From the IMG/VR virus record IMGVR_UViG_3300023082_000014, positions 1-49,558 of that record: 49,558 nucleotides of DNA, one strand, 5' to 3'. This DNA is from a virus. Shown here in pieces: positions 6,796 to 16,676 of the stretch; position 1 is the first letter of the stretch, and each line of letters begins with the position of its first letter. A program made the position numbers and the translations under genes. The notes below the pieces were generated by a model, which saw nothing but the letters and a program-made list of their open reading frames with translations, was not told where the DNA came from and searched no databases.

Positions 6796-9369
6796 ATGGC
6801 AGGTTCGCTGGGCACCTTGACTCTTGACCTAGTAGCCAAAATTGGCGGCTACACGGGCCCGCTCGACAAAGCAAGTCAGGAGACCAAAAAACGTAACGCC
6901 GAGATTGCTAAGTCATTCGACAACCTCGCGAAAGGCGTGGGGGCTTCTATCGGCGCTATTCCCGCAATCCTGACTGCTTTGGTTATTTCATCAGCAGACT
7001 CAGCGAAAGAAATCGCTAACCTGTCTGCACTGGCGGGGCTTGGCACTACCGAGTTCCAAAAGCTCGCGGCCGGCGCGCGTAGCGTGGGGATTGACCAGGA
7101 CAAGCTTGGCGACATTTTCAAGGACACGAACGACAAGCTGGGTGATTTCATCAACACCGGGGGCGGCGCACTCAAGGATTTTTTCACTAATATCGCTCCG
7201 ATGGTTGGTGTCACGGCGGACCAGTTCAAAAAGCTGAACAGTAAGGACGCACTCGCGCTGTATGTGACCAGCCTCGAAAAGGCAAACGTCAGCCAGGCGG
7301 AAATGACCTTTTATATGGAGGCCATCGCCAGCGACTCGACAGCCTTGGTTCCACTTCTCCGGAACAACGCGAAGGGTTTTGATGAACTCGGCGAGTCTGC
7401 AGCTGCTACCGGCGTAATACTGAGCACCAGTACCATCGCTTCTGCGAAGCAGTTCGGCATTGAGCTTCAAGGCGTGGAACAGTATTTGTCCTCGGCGAAA
7501 ACGCAGTTAGCTGCAGAGTTTTTGCCCCTGCTGGTGCAATTCAGCAAAGATGTTAACCAAGCGACGAAGGATGCCGGCGGATTGGGGCCTGCTGTAAAAA
7601 AGAGCGCGGCAGAAGCTGTTGAGGCAATTGCTTTTATTGTTGATGCCGGAAACGGTGTTGGTCGGGTTTTTAAAATAATCTCGGCAGAGTTTGACGGTCT
7701 TGTTTCAAGCGCCGCTGGCAGCATCATCGCTGGCGTTTACCAGACATTGACCCTTCTCAATAAATTGCCGGGAGTAGACCTAAGTTCCCAGCTTGGCGAC
7801 CTTGAGAAAAACTACAATGATCAAGTAGCGGCGGCGACAGACGCCACGAACAGGATGCGCTCCGCGCTCGAAACGCCACTGGCGGGTTCTGCATTCGTTG
7901 ATTATTACAAAAAAGCGAACGACGCCGCGGAGCAGCTCTATCGAACCCAGCAACGCAACCAGCATCAGGGCGTCGGGGAAGGTGCCGGTAGTGGCGTAGA
8001 CCCCGCTGCGATCGCTGCGAAGGCTGCAGCGGAGAAGAAAGCGGCCAGCGATGCCGCCGCCGCGGCGAAGAAGATACAGGACACCTTTAAGTCCACCGAA
8101 ACGGACTACGAGCGCCAGATCGAGCTGATCAACACCACCACCGATAAGCGGAAGGACGCCACTGAGGTAGCGAAGCTCGGGTTCGAGATTGAGTCCGGCA
8201 AGTTGGTCGGCATCAACGATCAACAGCAGGAGCGGCTTAACAAGCTGGCTGCCGAGCTCGATTCGCTCAACAAAATCAAGAAGGCCAACGAAGACGCCGC
8301 CAAGCTTGCTGCGTTCAGCGCAAACATCGACCGGGGTAACCAGGACGCTCAGGACGGCTTAGATCAGGATCTAGCTGGTGCTGGCCGAGGCGATAAGTAT
8401 AAGGATCGACTGAAGCAGTTCCTGACCATCCGGCAAGACTTCAACGCACAAATGCGTGATTTGCAGGAGCAGCAGAATAGCGGCGAGATCAGTGATGACC
8501 TGTACCAGCAAGAACAGCAAAAGCTCGAGAAGGCCTTGGCAACTCGGCTGGAGAGCCAGCAGAACTACTACGAGCAGGTTGATGAAGCGCAAAGCGAATG
8601 GATGGATGGCGTAACTTCGGCGTGGGAGAACTATGCCGATGCCGCGCAAAACTACACTCAGATGGCTGCAGATCTGACATCCAGCACGCTCAACAACGCG
8701 AGCAGTGGCCTGAGCACCTTCCTTTCTGACGTCGCCACCGGGTCAGAAGATGCAGGCGATGCTTTAGGTGACATGGTCAGCGGCTTCGCGAAGTCCACAA
8801 TCAAGGCCTTGGCTGACTTGGCTTCGCAGTGGCTCGTTTACCAGGCGGTGCAGTTGGTCGTCGGGAAAACCGGTCAGTCGTCTGCGGCGATCGGGATGAT
8901 TGCCAACGCACAGGCGGCATCGTTTGCTGCTCAGGTGAATGCTTATGCCTCCACCGCGGCGATTCCTATCTTCGGTCCTGCCCTGGCTCCCGCTGCTGCG
9001 TTGACTGCTGCTGCTGCCACCGCTCCCATGGTCGCCGGCGTTGCTTCGGCGGCGCTCTCGGGGATGGCGCACGACGGTATCGACTCGGTACCTGAGACGG
9101 GCACTTGGCTGCTCCAGAAGGGCGAGCGCGTTACCACCGCCGAGACAAGCGCGAAACTGGACCAGACCCTGAGCAACATTCAGGGCGGCAACGCCGGTGG
9201 AAACATCGAGTTCCACGCGCCGGTGACTGTTCAAGCCCAGCCAGGCATGAGCGACCAGGAGGCTCGCAACCAGGGCAACGCAATCAGCGACGCGATCGAA
9301 CAGCGCATGGGCCAATTCCTTGACCGCGAAATGCGGCAGGGCGGGCGACTCTGGAGGCGTAATGGCTGA
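6796..9369 (+). CDS. Tail tape measure protein
   Basis: 857 residues from the ATG at 6796, with GGAGG six bases upstream. It sets tail length and is ejected with the DNA. The N-terminal 'LTLDLVAKIGGYTGPLDKASQETKK' and the C-terminal 'GIDSVPETGTWLLQKGERVTTAETSAKLD' are typical of lambda H-type tape measures of this length. Long helical and coiled-coil stretches (about residues 410-610) and a hydrophobic Ala-rich segment (about 690-770) lie between. The stop overlaps the next start by eight bases. Confidence 0.95.
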   Translation: MAGSLGTLTLDLVAKIGGYTGPLDKASQETKKRNAEIAKSFDNLAKGVGASIGAIPAILTALVISSADSAKEIANLSALAGLGTTEFQKLAAGARSVGIDQDKLGDIFKDTNDKLGDFINTGGGALKDFFTNIAPMVGVTADQFKKLNSKDALALYVTSLEKANVSQAEMTFYMEAIASDSTALVPLLRNNAKGFDELGESAAATGVILSTSTIASAKQFGIELQGVEQYLSSAKTQLAAEFLPLLVQFSKDVNQATKDAGGLGPAVKKSAAEAVEAIAFIVDAGNGVGRVFKIISAEFDGLVSSAAGSIIAGVYQTLTLLNKLPGVDLSSQLGDLEKNYNDQVAAATDATNRMRSALETPLAGSAFVDYYKKANDAAEQLYRTQQRNQHQGVGEGAGSGVDPAAIAAKAAAEKKAASDAAAAAKKIQDTFKSTETDYERQIELINTTTDKRKDATEVAKLGFEIESGKLVGINDQQQERLNKLAAELDSLNKIKKANEDAAKLAAFSANIDRGNQDAQDGLDQDLAGAGRGDKYKDRLKQFLTIRQDFNAQMRDLQEQQNSGEISDDLYQQEQQKLEKALATRLESQQNYYEQVDEAQSEWMDGVTSAWENYADAAQNYTQMAADLTSSTLNNASSGLSTFLSDVATGSEDAGDALGDMVSGFAKSTIKALADLASQWLVYQAVQLVVGKTGQSSAAIGMIANAQAASFAAQVNAYASTAAIPIFGPALAPAAALTAAAATAPMVAGVASAALSGMAHDGIDSVPETGTWLLQKGERVTTAETSAKLDQTLSNIQGGNAGGNIEFHAPVTVQAQPGMSDQEARNQGNAISDAIEQRMGQFLDREMRQGGRLWRRNG

Positions 9370-9706
9370 GAAATTCAGTTTTGATGTTCGAGTGGGCGCA
9401 TCCGGCGATGTGAGCCAGAAGACCTGGGAGAACGATTTCGGCGATGGCTACGTGCAGGCCGGCGGCATCGGTATCAATACCAAGGCCCAGTCTTGGGATA
9501 TCAGTGTCACCGGAAAGCTCGCACCTGGCCAGGTCGTGCAGCAGGTAAGGGATTTCCTTGATCGGCAGGAAGGCTACAAGTCTTTCCTTTGGACGCCTCC
9601 AGGCGGAACGCAAGGCCGGTACCGCGCCAATGGGTACCAGATGACCACGCTCGGCGGTGGCGTCGTGACGATATCCGCGACCTTTAAGCAGGTCTTCAAC
9701 CCCTGA
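9362..9706 (+). CDS. Minor tail protein, lambda gpM-like
   Basis: 114 residues. The pattern 'FSFDVRVGASGDVSQKTWENDFGDGYVQAGGIGINTKAQSWDISV' followed by '...FLDRQEGYKSFLWTPPGG' and 'VTISATFKQVF' is that of the phage minor tail family (gpM), part of the distal tail adaptor. It starts inside the end of the tape measure gene. Confidence 0.93.
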   Translation: MAEKFSFDVRVGASGDVSQKTWENDFGDGYVQAGGIGINTKAQSWDISVTGKLAPGQVVQQVRDFLDRQEGYKSFLWTPPGGTQGRYRANGYQMTTLGGGVVTISATFKQVFNP

Positions 9707-9728
9707 CCCCGCCGAGTGCGGGGTTTTT
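9707..9728 (+). terminator. Terminator/attenuator between M- and L-like genes
   Basis: CCCCGC/GCGGGG stem (9707-9712, 9718-9723) with loop CGAGT and five T, within the tail operon. Confidence 0.7.
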
Positions 9729-9740
9729 ATTGGGCGAACC

Positions 9741-10442
9741 ATGCAGATCACATCAGATTTTCAGAAGCTTGAGCCAGGCAACCAGATCCGGCTCTATGAG
9801 CTCGACGCTACGCGCCTCGGCGCAACCATCTGGCGCTTTCACGGCCACGCGCACGAGGGCGAGATCATCTGGCAGGGCCAGCTTTACTCGCCAATCCAGA
9901 TCGAAGCGAAAGGCTTTGACGTGCGCGGGGATGGACGACCGGCCACACCGACTCTTCAGGTCGCCAACGAGCTGCAAGGGATCCGCGGCGCGATATCGGC
10001 GATCTGTTTGCAGTTTCGCGATTTGGCCGGCGCGCGGGTGAAGGTCATCGAGACGTTCAAGCACTTTCTGGACGCGGCGAACTTCGCTGAAGGCAATCCC
10101 ACCGCTGCCGATCAAAGCCGGACTTCGATCTGGTACATCGAGCAGAAAACAGACGAGAACCTCGCCGCTCTGACTTTTGAGCTGTCCAGCCCGATCGACA
10201 TGGAGGGGCAGAAACTGCCGGCTCAGCAGATCACCAAGCTGTGTCGGTGGGCCTGCCGTGGGCAGTATCGCGGCGAGGCCTGCGCTTACACCGGCTCGGC
10301 GATGTTCACCAAGAAAAACGAGCCGACCGATAACCCAGCGCTGGATCGGTGCGGCGGCTGGTGGAGCAGCTGCAAGCTGCGCGGAAACACGCGACGGTTT
10401 GGCGGCTCCATGGGCGCGAGCCTGATCACAAGTTCGAGGTAA
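9741..10442 (+). CDS. Minor tail protein, lambda gpL-like (Fe-S cysteine set)
   Basis: 233 residues. 'EPGNQIRLYELDATRLGATIWRFHGH' at the N-terminus and 'FELSSPIDMEGQKLPAQQI' in the middle identify the gpL family of the tail tip. Four C-terminal cysteines, C172, C181, C204 and C211, have exactly the spacing (9, 23, 7) of the cysteines that bind a 4Fe-4S cluster in lambda gpL; an additional C168 is present. The next gene begins three bases after the stop. Confidence 0.94.
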   Translation: MQITSDFQKLEPGNQIRLYELDATRLGATIWRFHGHAHEGEIIWQGQLYSPIQIEAKGFDVRGDGRPATPTLQVANELQGIRGAISAICLQFRDLAGARVKVIETFKHFLDAANFAEGNPTAADQSRTSIWYIEQKTDENLAALTFELSSPIDMEGQKLPAQQITKLCRWACRGQYRGEACAYTGSAMFTKKNEPTDNPALDRCGGWWSSCKLRGNTRRFGGSMGASLITSSR

Positions 10443-10444
10443 CG

Positions 10445-11227
10445 ATGCGAATTAATCAGCAGCTAGTGGCGTCCATTCAGGCGCACGCCGAATCGGCTTA
10501 CCCGGCCGAGGCCTGCGGCGTGCTCATCAAGACGGCGGAAGGCCGCGAGTACGTCCGCTGCACCAACGTGTCCAGCGATCCCAATCAGCACTTCCTGATC
10601 GACAAGCACGATCAGGCTGACGCCGAGGATCGCGGCGAACTGCTGGCGATTATCCACAGTCACCCTGGGCGCAGCCCTGCGCCGAGCATGACCGATCTGG
10701 TCAGCTGCGAGCTGCACGAACTGCCTTGGGGAATAGTCTCCTGGCCCGGCGGCGAAATGGGCTGGTTCAAGCCGACTGGATTCGTTGCCCCGCTGCTGGG
10801 CAGGGAGTTCGCGCACGGACTGCTCGACTGCTGGTCTGCCTGCCGTGACTGGTACGCGCGCGAGGCGCAGTTGCAGTTGCCGAACTTCGATCGCAAGGAA
10901 TTGTGGTGGGAAGAGGAAGACGGATCGAGCCTCTACGAGGAAAACTATGAATCCGCAGGCTTTGAGCGCGTCAGCGAGATGCGTCGCGGCGACATGTTGG
11001 TTTTCCAGGTGCCAACGGTAGGCCGACCGTGCCACTTCCCAAACCATGCCGCGATCTATCTGGGCAGTGACCCGTCGATGAAGAGCGAGCCCGCGCCATC
11101 CCTCGGTGGCGCTGGTCCGTTCATCTACCACCACTTGCACGGTCGCTTGGCTGGCCGCGAGGTCTTCGGATGGTCGATGAGCAAACGCCTCAAGCTGATC
11201 CTGCGGCACAAGGAATACGCTCAATGA
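10445..11227 (+). CDS. Tail tip assembly protease, lambda gpK-like (JAMM + NlpC/P60)
   Basis: 260 residues with two enzyme domains. Residues about 1-115 are a JAMM/Mov34 metal-protease-like domain with Glu22 and the H-x-H-x10-D signature (H71, H73, D84). Residues about 120-255 are an NlpC/P60 domain with nucleophile Cys129 (LLDCWS) and His201 (NHAAIYLG). In lambda, K acts with I during tail tip assembly and may cut peptidoglycan. The ATG at 10445 is chosen because the upstream in-frame extension overlaps the L gene. Confidence 0.94.
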   Translation: MRINQQLVASIQAHAESAYPAEACGVLIKTAEGREYVRCTNVSSDPNQHFLIDKHDQADAEDRGELLAIIHSHPGRSPAPSMTDLVSCELHELPWGIVSWPGGEMGWFKPTGFVAPLLGREFAHGLLDCWSACRDWYAREAQLQLPNFDRKELWWEEEDGSSLYEENYESAGFERVSEMRRGDMLVFQVPTVGRPCHFPNHAAIYLGSDPSMKSEPAPSLGGAGPFIYHHLHGRLAGREVFGWSMSKRLKLILRHKEYAQ

Positions 11228-11811
11228 CTATGCGAACGATCAAGCTGTACGGCGTGCTGCGGCGTCACTTCGGCCGTGAGTACACAATCGATGTGCACAG
11301 CGTCCGTGATGCAGTTAACTCGCTGTGTGCGCAGATCGCAGGTTTCGAGAAATTCCTGCGCAGCGGTGAAGAGCGCGGCCTGGTCTTCAGCGTTTTCTGC
11401 GGACAGCGGAACGCTGGCGAAGGGGAGTTCGACCTGCGAGGCGCCGACGACAGCGATATCCGAATTGTTCCGCTGATTCAGGGCAGCAAGCAGGCCGGCC
11501 TGTTTCAGGTCGTGCTGGGTGTGGCGCTGATTGTTGCTGGCGCATTCAGCGGCGGCACGACGGCACCCATGGGTGCTGCGCTGATCGCCGGGGGGGCGGC
11601 GGTCGGGTTGGGCGGCGTGGTGCAGATGCTCGCGCCCACGACCAAAACCGCCACCGGTGGGAACAATGACGACGGCAACAATCCCTCGTACGGGTTCGGC
11701 GGCGCGGTCACCACCATAGCTCAAGGCAACCCCTATCCGCTGCTTTACGGCGAACGAGAGATCGGCGGGGCGGTGGAGTCGGGCGGCATTTACACGCAAG
11801 ACCAGATGTAA
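11224..11811 (+). CDS. Tail assembly protein, lambda gpI-like
   Basis: 195 residues. It opens with a ubiquitin-like region ('MRTIKLYGVLRRHFGREYTIDVHSVRDAVNSLCAQIAGFEKFL'), then a hydrophobic Gly/Ala segment (about residues 100-135, 'FQVVLGVALIVAGAFSGGTTAPMGAALIAGGAAVGLGG'), and ends with 'ITTIAQGNPYPLLYGEREIGGAVESGGIY'-type sequence, the gpI plan. It overlaps the gpK stop by four bases. It is needed for tail tip maturation but usually absent from virions. Confidence 0.93.
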   Translation: MTMRTIKLYGVLRRHFGREYTIDVHSVRDAVNSLCAQIAGFEKFLRSGEERGLVFSVFCGQRNAGEGEFDLRGADDSDIRIVPLIQGSKQAGLFQVVLGVALIVAGAFSGGTTAPMGAALIAGGAAVGLGGVVQMLAPTTKTATGGNNDDGNNPSYGFGGAVTTIAQGNPYPLLYGEREIGGAVESGGIYTQDQM

Positions 11812-11828
11812 CCAGCAGCAACACCAGA

Positions 11829-11851
11829 CCCGCTTCGGCGGGTTTTCTTTT
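11829..11851 (+). terminator. Terminator/attenuator before the host-specificity gene
   Basis: CCCGC/GCGGG stem (11829-11833, 11838-11842) closed by a stable TTCG tetraloop, then TTTTCTTTTTT. It stands between the I- and J-like genes. Confidence 0.75.
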
Positions 11852-11864
11852 TTGTGGGGGCAGC

Positions 11865-14800
11865 ATGAGCGAAGCGGTTTTGGTAAGGCCTGTTCAGGGT
11901 GGCAAGGGCGGGGAGAGCAAGCCCAAGCAGCCCTCTATCGCGTCCAACAGCACGCCATCCATTGCCACCGCGCGCATCGTCTATCTGTGGAGCTGGGGGC
12001 CTATCGTAGGCCCAGTCAATGGCCTGCGCTCGGTAAAGCTGGACGGCACCCCGCTGGTCGCCGAGGACGGCACAGTTAATTACCCGGGCGTGAAGTGGCA
12101 GTTCCGCAACGGAGAGCTCAATCAGGAGCGCCTTGAGGGAATCGCGGAGTCGAGCAACGAGATCGACGTCAACCAGACTCTGTTGTCGACGACCCCATGG
12201 CTGCACAGCATCACCAACGCAGTGATCGACGCAGTTCGAATCCGTTTTGCCTGGCCGCAACTTCAATCTCAGGACCAGGCCGGAAACATCAACGGCGTGC
12301 GTATTGATTACGCAATCGACGTTCAGACTGATAGCGGTCCGTTCGTGCAGATGCTGACCTCGTTTGTCGACCGCAAGAACGTCACCAAATACGAGCGCTC
12401 GCACCGCATCGACTTGCCCGTCGGCAGTCGCTGGACGATCCGCGCGCGCCGGCTTACGCCGGAAGCGAACAGCTCGCTTGTGCAGGATGGCATGGTCATC
12501 GAGGCGATAGCCCAGGTGGTCGACAGCGATCAGGAATATCCGCTGACGGCCGTCGGGTGTGTTGAGTATGACGCTCAGCAATTCGGCGGCGATATCGCCA
12601 AGATTGCCGTGCTGATGCGGGGCCGCATCGTGCGCATTCCGTCGAACTACAATCCGGAAACCCGTACGTATGCCACCGGCGGACCTGGGACATCAAACGG
12701 CATTTGGGACGGCACCTTCAAGGAGGCCTATACCAATAACCCGGCCTGGATCTTCTACGACCTGGTACTCGACCCTTATTACGGCCTGGGCGAGCGCGTC
12801 GATGCCACCATGATCGACCGGTGGAATCTCTATCGCATCGGTCAATACTGCGATCAGCTGGTGCCTGACGGCGCGGGCGGGATGGAACCGCGGTTCACGT
12901 GCAACCTGTATCTGCAGAAGCAGGCCGATGCCTACGCAGCGCTGCAGGACCTCGCTGCGGTATTTCATGGGATGTCGACATGGGACGGCTCGCAGATCAC
13001 CGTCAATGCGGATATGCCCGGCGACCCGGTCTACACCTACAACCCTTCGCAGATCCTGAACAACGGAGAGATCAAATACGCAGGCACCCGGGCTCGCGAT
13101 CGCCACAACCTTGCGATGGTCACCTGGGACAACCCGGCCCAAGGCTTCGATACCGACAAAGAGCCGGTTTTTGACGACGAAGGGCTCGCAGAACTTGGCT
13201 CAGTTAACGAGATGTCAGTCGAGGCTTACGGCTGCACCTCGCACGGTCAGGCGCAGCGTGCGGGCCAGTGGGCATTGCTCACAGAGCAGACTCAGATCCG
13301 CGGCGCCTCATTCCGGGTTGGGCTCGATGGGCAGATTCCGAAGCCGGGCCAAATCATTGCCGTCGCCGACCCCATGCTCGCGGGTCGAGCAAACGGTGGT
13401 CGGATCAACAGTGCGACAGGTCGGGTAGTCACCGTCGACCGTGACATCGAGCTGCCCGCAGGCGGCAAGCTGCGGGTGAACCTGCCCAGCGGAAAGAGTG
13501 AGGCGCGGGTCATCACGTCGGTCTCTGGGCGCAAGGTAACGGTGGCGACGGCCTACAGCGAAACGCCGGAAGCCGAATCCGGATGGATCCTCGAGTTCGA
13601 GGACCTGAAGACCATGCAGTTTCTGGTCAGGAACATTACGCGTCCTGAGTGGCACCAGTTCCAGCTCGATTGCATTCAGCATGAGCCAAGCAAGTTCGAT
13701 GCGATCGACTTCGGTGCCGTCATTGACGACCGGCCAATTAGCGGCATACCGGTTGGGACGCAAGACCCTCCGGCGCAGGTGCTTCTCAGCCAGCACGTGG
13801 TGATTGAGCAAGGCATCGCCGTTACGTTTATGACCATCGCGTGGTCTTCCGCGCCTGGTGCGGTCGCCTATGACGTCGAATGGCGCTGGGGCTCCCGCAG
13901 CTGGATCAAAGTTCCGCGCACGGGCGAGCTGTCTGTCGACGTGCGCGGGATCTATTCAGGCCAGTACCTGGCGAGGGTGCGCGCCGTGAGCGCGCTGAAT
14001 GTTGCATCGCTGCCGACGACCTCGGTGCTGACTGATCTCCAAGGCAAAACCGGTTTACCGCCGGCAGTGACTTCACTGACGGCAACGGCGCTGATCTTCG
14101 GCATCCACCTCAAGTGGACTTTCCCGCCTGGTGCGGATGACACCCAGCGGACCGAGATCTGGTACGGACCGACCACGGACCTCGCTGCAGCCGCCAAGCT
14201 CAGCGATCTTGCGTACCCGCAGTCCGAGTACAACATGCAGGGCCTGCGTGCGGGCGTGACGTTCTTCTTCTGGGCGCGGCTGGTGGACCGTTCCGGCAAC
14301 ATCGGCCCGTGGTACCCCGCCGGCGCTGGTGTGATGGGGCAGACCAGTTCAGAGGCTGGCGCGATCCTCGACATGATCGCCGGCCAGATCGGCGAAACCG
14401 AGCTCGGGCAACACCTGTTGGAGCGCATCGATCTGATCGACGGGGACGGCCCGGGCTCGGTGAACGAGCGGATCAACGAGATGAAGGACGAGATCGGAGA
14501 TCTGGTCGACGCTCTGGTCTATGTGCCTACCGATACGTATGTGCGCGACAACACGGTCCGGGTGGGCGACAACCTGTGGACCGCGATCATCGACGTGCCA
14601 GCCAAAGCCGACGGATCAAACGGACCGCCGAACCCGACTTATTGGGTTAACAGCGGCCAGTCGATCCGGACCGCTAACGGCCTGGCCGCCCAGGTCACGA
14701 AGAACACGACCGACATCACGACCATCGATGGCAAGACCACCTCGACGGCTTCCCAACTGCAAGCGATTCAGGCCTCGTCCCGTGACGACCCGATAGTAGG

Positions 14801-15605
14801 AATGATGGCGGACGCTCTGAAAGGGTGGGATGCCACGGCCAGCTATGCGCAGGAGGTGAAGGTTAGGACTGAGCAGGACTTCGCGCAGACCCAGCGCATT
14901 ACGGCGCTGGATTCCCGCGTCGGGACCAATGAATCAAAGATAACCATCGTTGAAACCACGGTCGCTACAAACCAGCAGGCCACCGCGCAGCAATTGACTA
15001 CGTTGTCGGCGGCCGTTGGAAGCAATGAGTCTGCGATTCGGTCTGAGGCTACGGCCCGGTCCGATGCAGATGGTGCACTGTCCACGAAGCTGGATCAGGT
15101 GCAGGCGGTGGCCAATGATGCGAGCTCGTCGGTGCAGACGGTAAGCAAAGCCCAAGCCTCTACTGACGGCAAGCTGTCGGCGATGTATTCGGTGAAGCTG
15201 CAGGTCAACTCGAACGGCCAATACGTAATGGCAGCCATTGGGGCGGGAATCGAAAACGTTGGCGGCGTCTTACAAAGCCAAATCCTGATGTCGGCAGACC
15301 GATTCGCGCTAGTGAACACCATCGCAGGCGGCGCCATCTCGACGCCGTTTGTTGCTCAGGGTGGACAGCTGTTTCTCGGGTCCACGTTCATTCAGGACGG
15401 CACCATCACCAACGCCAAGATAGGCAGCTACATCAGCTCGACCAACTATGTCGCCGGGCAGCAGGGGTGGATCCTTAACAAGGATGGCACCCTTGAGATC
15501 AATGGGGTCGTGCCGGGCCAGGGGCGTTTGGTGATCAACGCGCAGAACGTTTCGGTGTACGACGTGAACAACGTCCTGCGTGTCCGTCTCGGCTATCTGG
15601 GGTAA
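11865..15605 (+). CDS. Tail tip host-specificity protein, lambda gpJ-like
   Basis: 1246 residues, the central tail tip hub. The N-terminal two thirds match the conserved J core ('YLWSWGPIVGPVNGLRSVKLDGTPL', 'AVLMRGRIVRIPSNYNPETR', 'DPYYGLGERVD', 'PVYTYNPSQILNNGEIKYAGT'). Fibronectin III-like stretches lie around residues 630-830, followed by a helical repeat region (about 940-1120) and a DUF1983-like C-terminus ('MYSVKLQVNSNGQYVMAAIGAGI', 'ALVNTIAGGAISTPFVAQGGQLFLG'). The variable C-terminal part normally decides receptor binding. Confidence 0.96.
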   Translation: MSEAVLVRPVQGGKGGESKPKQPSIASNSTPSIATARIVYLWSWGPIVGPVNGLRSVKLDGTPLVAEDGTVNYPGVKWQFRNGELNQERLEGIAESSNEIDVNQTLLSTTPWLHSITNAVIDAVRIRFAWPQLQSQDQAGNINGVRIDYAIDVQTDSGPFVQMLTSFVDRKNVTKYERSHRIDLPVGSRWTIRARRLTPEANSSLVQDGMVIEAIAQVVDSDQEYPLTAVGCVEYDAQQFGGDIAKIAVLMRGRIVRIPSNYNPETRTYATGGPGTSNGIWDGTFKEAYTNNPAWIFYDLVLDPYYGLGERVDATMIDRWNLYRIGQYCDQLVPDGAGGMEPRFTCNLYLQKQADAYAALQDLAAVFHGMSTWDGSQITVNADMPGDPVYTYNPSQILNNGEIKYAGTRARDRHNLAMVTWDNPAQGFDTDKEPVFDDEGLAELGSVNEMSVEAYGCTSHGQAQRAGQWALLTEQTQIRGASFRVGLDGQIPKPGQIIAVADPMLAGRANGGRINSATGRVVTVDRDIELPAGGKLRVNLPSGKSEARVITSVSGRKVTVATAYSETPEAESGWILEFEDLKTMQFLVRNITRPEWHQFQLDCIQHEPSKFDAIDFGAVIDDRPISGIPVGTQDPPAQVLLSQHVVIEQGIAVTFMTIAWSSAPGAVAYDVEWRWGSRSWIKVPRTGELSVDVRGIYSGQYLARVRAVSALNVASLPTTSVLTDLQGKTGLPPAVTSLTATALIFGIHLKWTFPPGADDTQRTEIWYGPTTDLAAAAKLSDLAYPQSEYNMQGLRAGVTFFFWARLVDRSGNIGPWYPAGAGVMGQTSSEAGAILDMIAGQIGETELGQHLLERIDLIDGDGPGSVNERINEMKDEIGDLVDALVYVPTDTYVRDNTVRVGDNLWTAIIDVPAKADGSNGPPNPTYWVNSGQSIRTANGLAAQVTKNTTDITTIDGKTTSTASQLQAIQASSRDDPIVGMMADALKGWDATASYAQEVKVRTEQDFAQTQRITALDSRVGTNESKITIVETTVATNQQATAQQLTTLSAAVGSNESAIRSEATARSDADGALSTKLDQVQAVANDASSSVQTVSKAQASTDGKLSAMYSVKLQVNSNGQYVMAAIGAGIENVGGVLQSQILMSADRFALVNTIAGGAISTPFVAQGGQLFLGSTFIQDGTITNAKIGSYISSTNYVAGQQGWILNKDGTLEINGVVPGQGRLVINAQNVSVYDVNNVLRVRLGYLG

Positions 15606-15608
15606 CTC

Positions 15609-15956
15609 ATGTCTTATGGAATGCGAATTTGGGGGCCGGATGGCTCCCTGCAGCTGGATGAAAACTCATTCACGCTGCGAATGGTTCTATCGGCCGTCGT
15701 TGCTAACTCTGGGTGGACCATCACGGACAGATCCAAGGGTTTCGGATACAAGGATTTCACCGCGGAGGGAGTGACTCCGGCGAATGCGTGCGCGACCGTC
15801 GTGCCCATAGGGGCTTACTCCAACGACACGACCCAATTCGAGACCGAGGTTCTGAACGGCGTGGTGCGGGTGTACAACTACAACCGAGGCTTTACGGCCG
15901 GCAGCTGGGCAGCTAATGCACCATCCATGCGGCTCATGGTAATGAGGTTCTCCTGA
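15609..15956 (+). CDS. Tail tip-associated protein of unknown function
   Basis: 115 residues. It opens 'MSYGMRIWGPDGSLQLDENSFTLRMV', an opening shared with small proteins that follow J in Pseudomonas siphophages. It is mainly beta by eye, with no enzyme motif. It lies three bases after J and overlaps the next gene by one base (TGATG). The next gene opens similarly (MAYGLQF...), so the two may be related distal-tip or fibre-anchor components. Confidence 0.72.
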   Translation: MSYGMRIWGPDGSLQLDENSFTLRMVLSAVVANSGWTITDRSKGFGYKDFTAEGVTPANACATVVPIGAYSNDTTQFETEVLNGVVRVYNYNRGFTAGSWAANAPSMRLMVMRFS

Positions 15957-16636
15957 TGGCCTATGGTCTTCAGTTCATCAATAACAGCAACGTGGTAACA
16001 CTGGATTCTGAGTTTGCGCGGCTCACGGTCCTTGGAAGCGGCCGGTATGCTCCTACTCAGGAGAGCGGGCTTGGATCTGTTACAACGTTCCCCCAAGTGA
16101 TCACAAGCCAAGAGCCGCCGCTAGTATTTGTCAGGCCCGACACGGTACCTGGAGGAATAGCCGGACTGTGTCTAATGCGTGTAACCGGATCGCCTGGCGC
16201 ATGGACTGGCTTCTACGTCCGCGGGTATGACGTCAACACCTTGCAGCCCAATGGAAGATGGTTTGCCGCGGCGTTCATGGCAAAGGCAGTCGCTGTATAT
16301 GGCATGCGGCTCTGGGACGGGGCAGGAAACGTTATTTTCGACAACGGCAGCCAGGCTGCGATATTCAGTCGCGCCTTTTTGAATTGGACGTATGTAAGAA
16401 CGGGGTCGATAGCGCCAAACGTTTTTCACTATTACAAAGTGGATTTCAATTTTCCCGAAAACGAATTCGTTTTGATTAATAATTTCGGGATGAACATGGT
16501 CGCGGGAAACAATCCCGGGCGAATGCTGTACATGCTTTGGAATTTTGCCGAGAACACTCTCTACGCCGTCACGTCATCGACATCTAATCCGACAGCTTTC
16601 TACCTGCCCGCCTTATTCGCAAAGATGGCTGTATAG
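15956..16636 (+). CDS. Distal tail / putative fibre-associated protein
   Basis: 226 residues, beta-rich by eye, opening 'MAYGLQFINNSNVVTLDSEFARL'. Similar proteins sit between J and the fibre gene in Pseudomonas phages. It is coupled to the preceding gene by a TGATG overlap, with GAGGTTCT upstream. Base composition is AT-richer in its second half than in J, suggesting exchangeable fibre-module DNA. Confidence 0.7.
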   Translation: MAYGLQFINNSNVVTLDSEFARLTVLGSGRYAPTQESGLGSVTTFPQVITSQEPPLVFVRPDTVPGGIAGLCLMRVTGSPGAWTGFYVRGYDVNTLQPNGRWFAAAFMAKAVAVYGMRLWDGAGNVIFDNGSQAAIFSRAFLNWTYVRTGSIAPNVFHYYKVDFNFPENEFVLINNFGMNMVAGNNPGRMLYMLWNFAENTLYAVTSSTSNPTAFYLPALFAKMAV

Positions 16637-16676
16637 CCGAGCGGAGATTGCCCTTTAAACAAATTGGAGATATCTG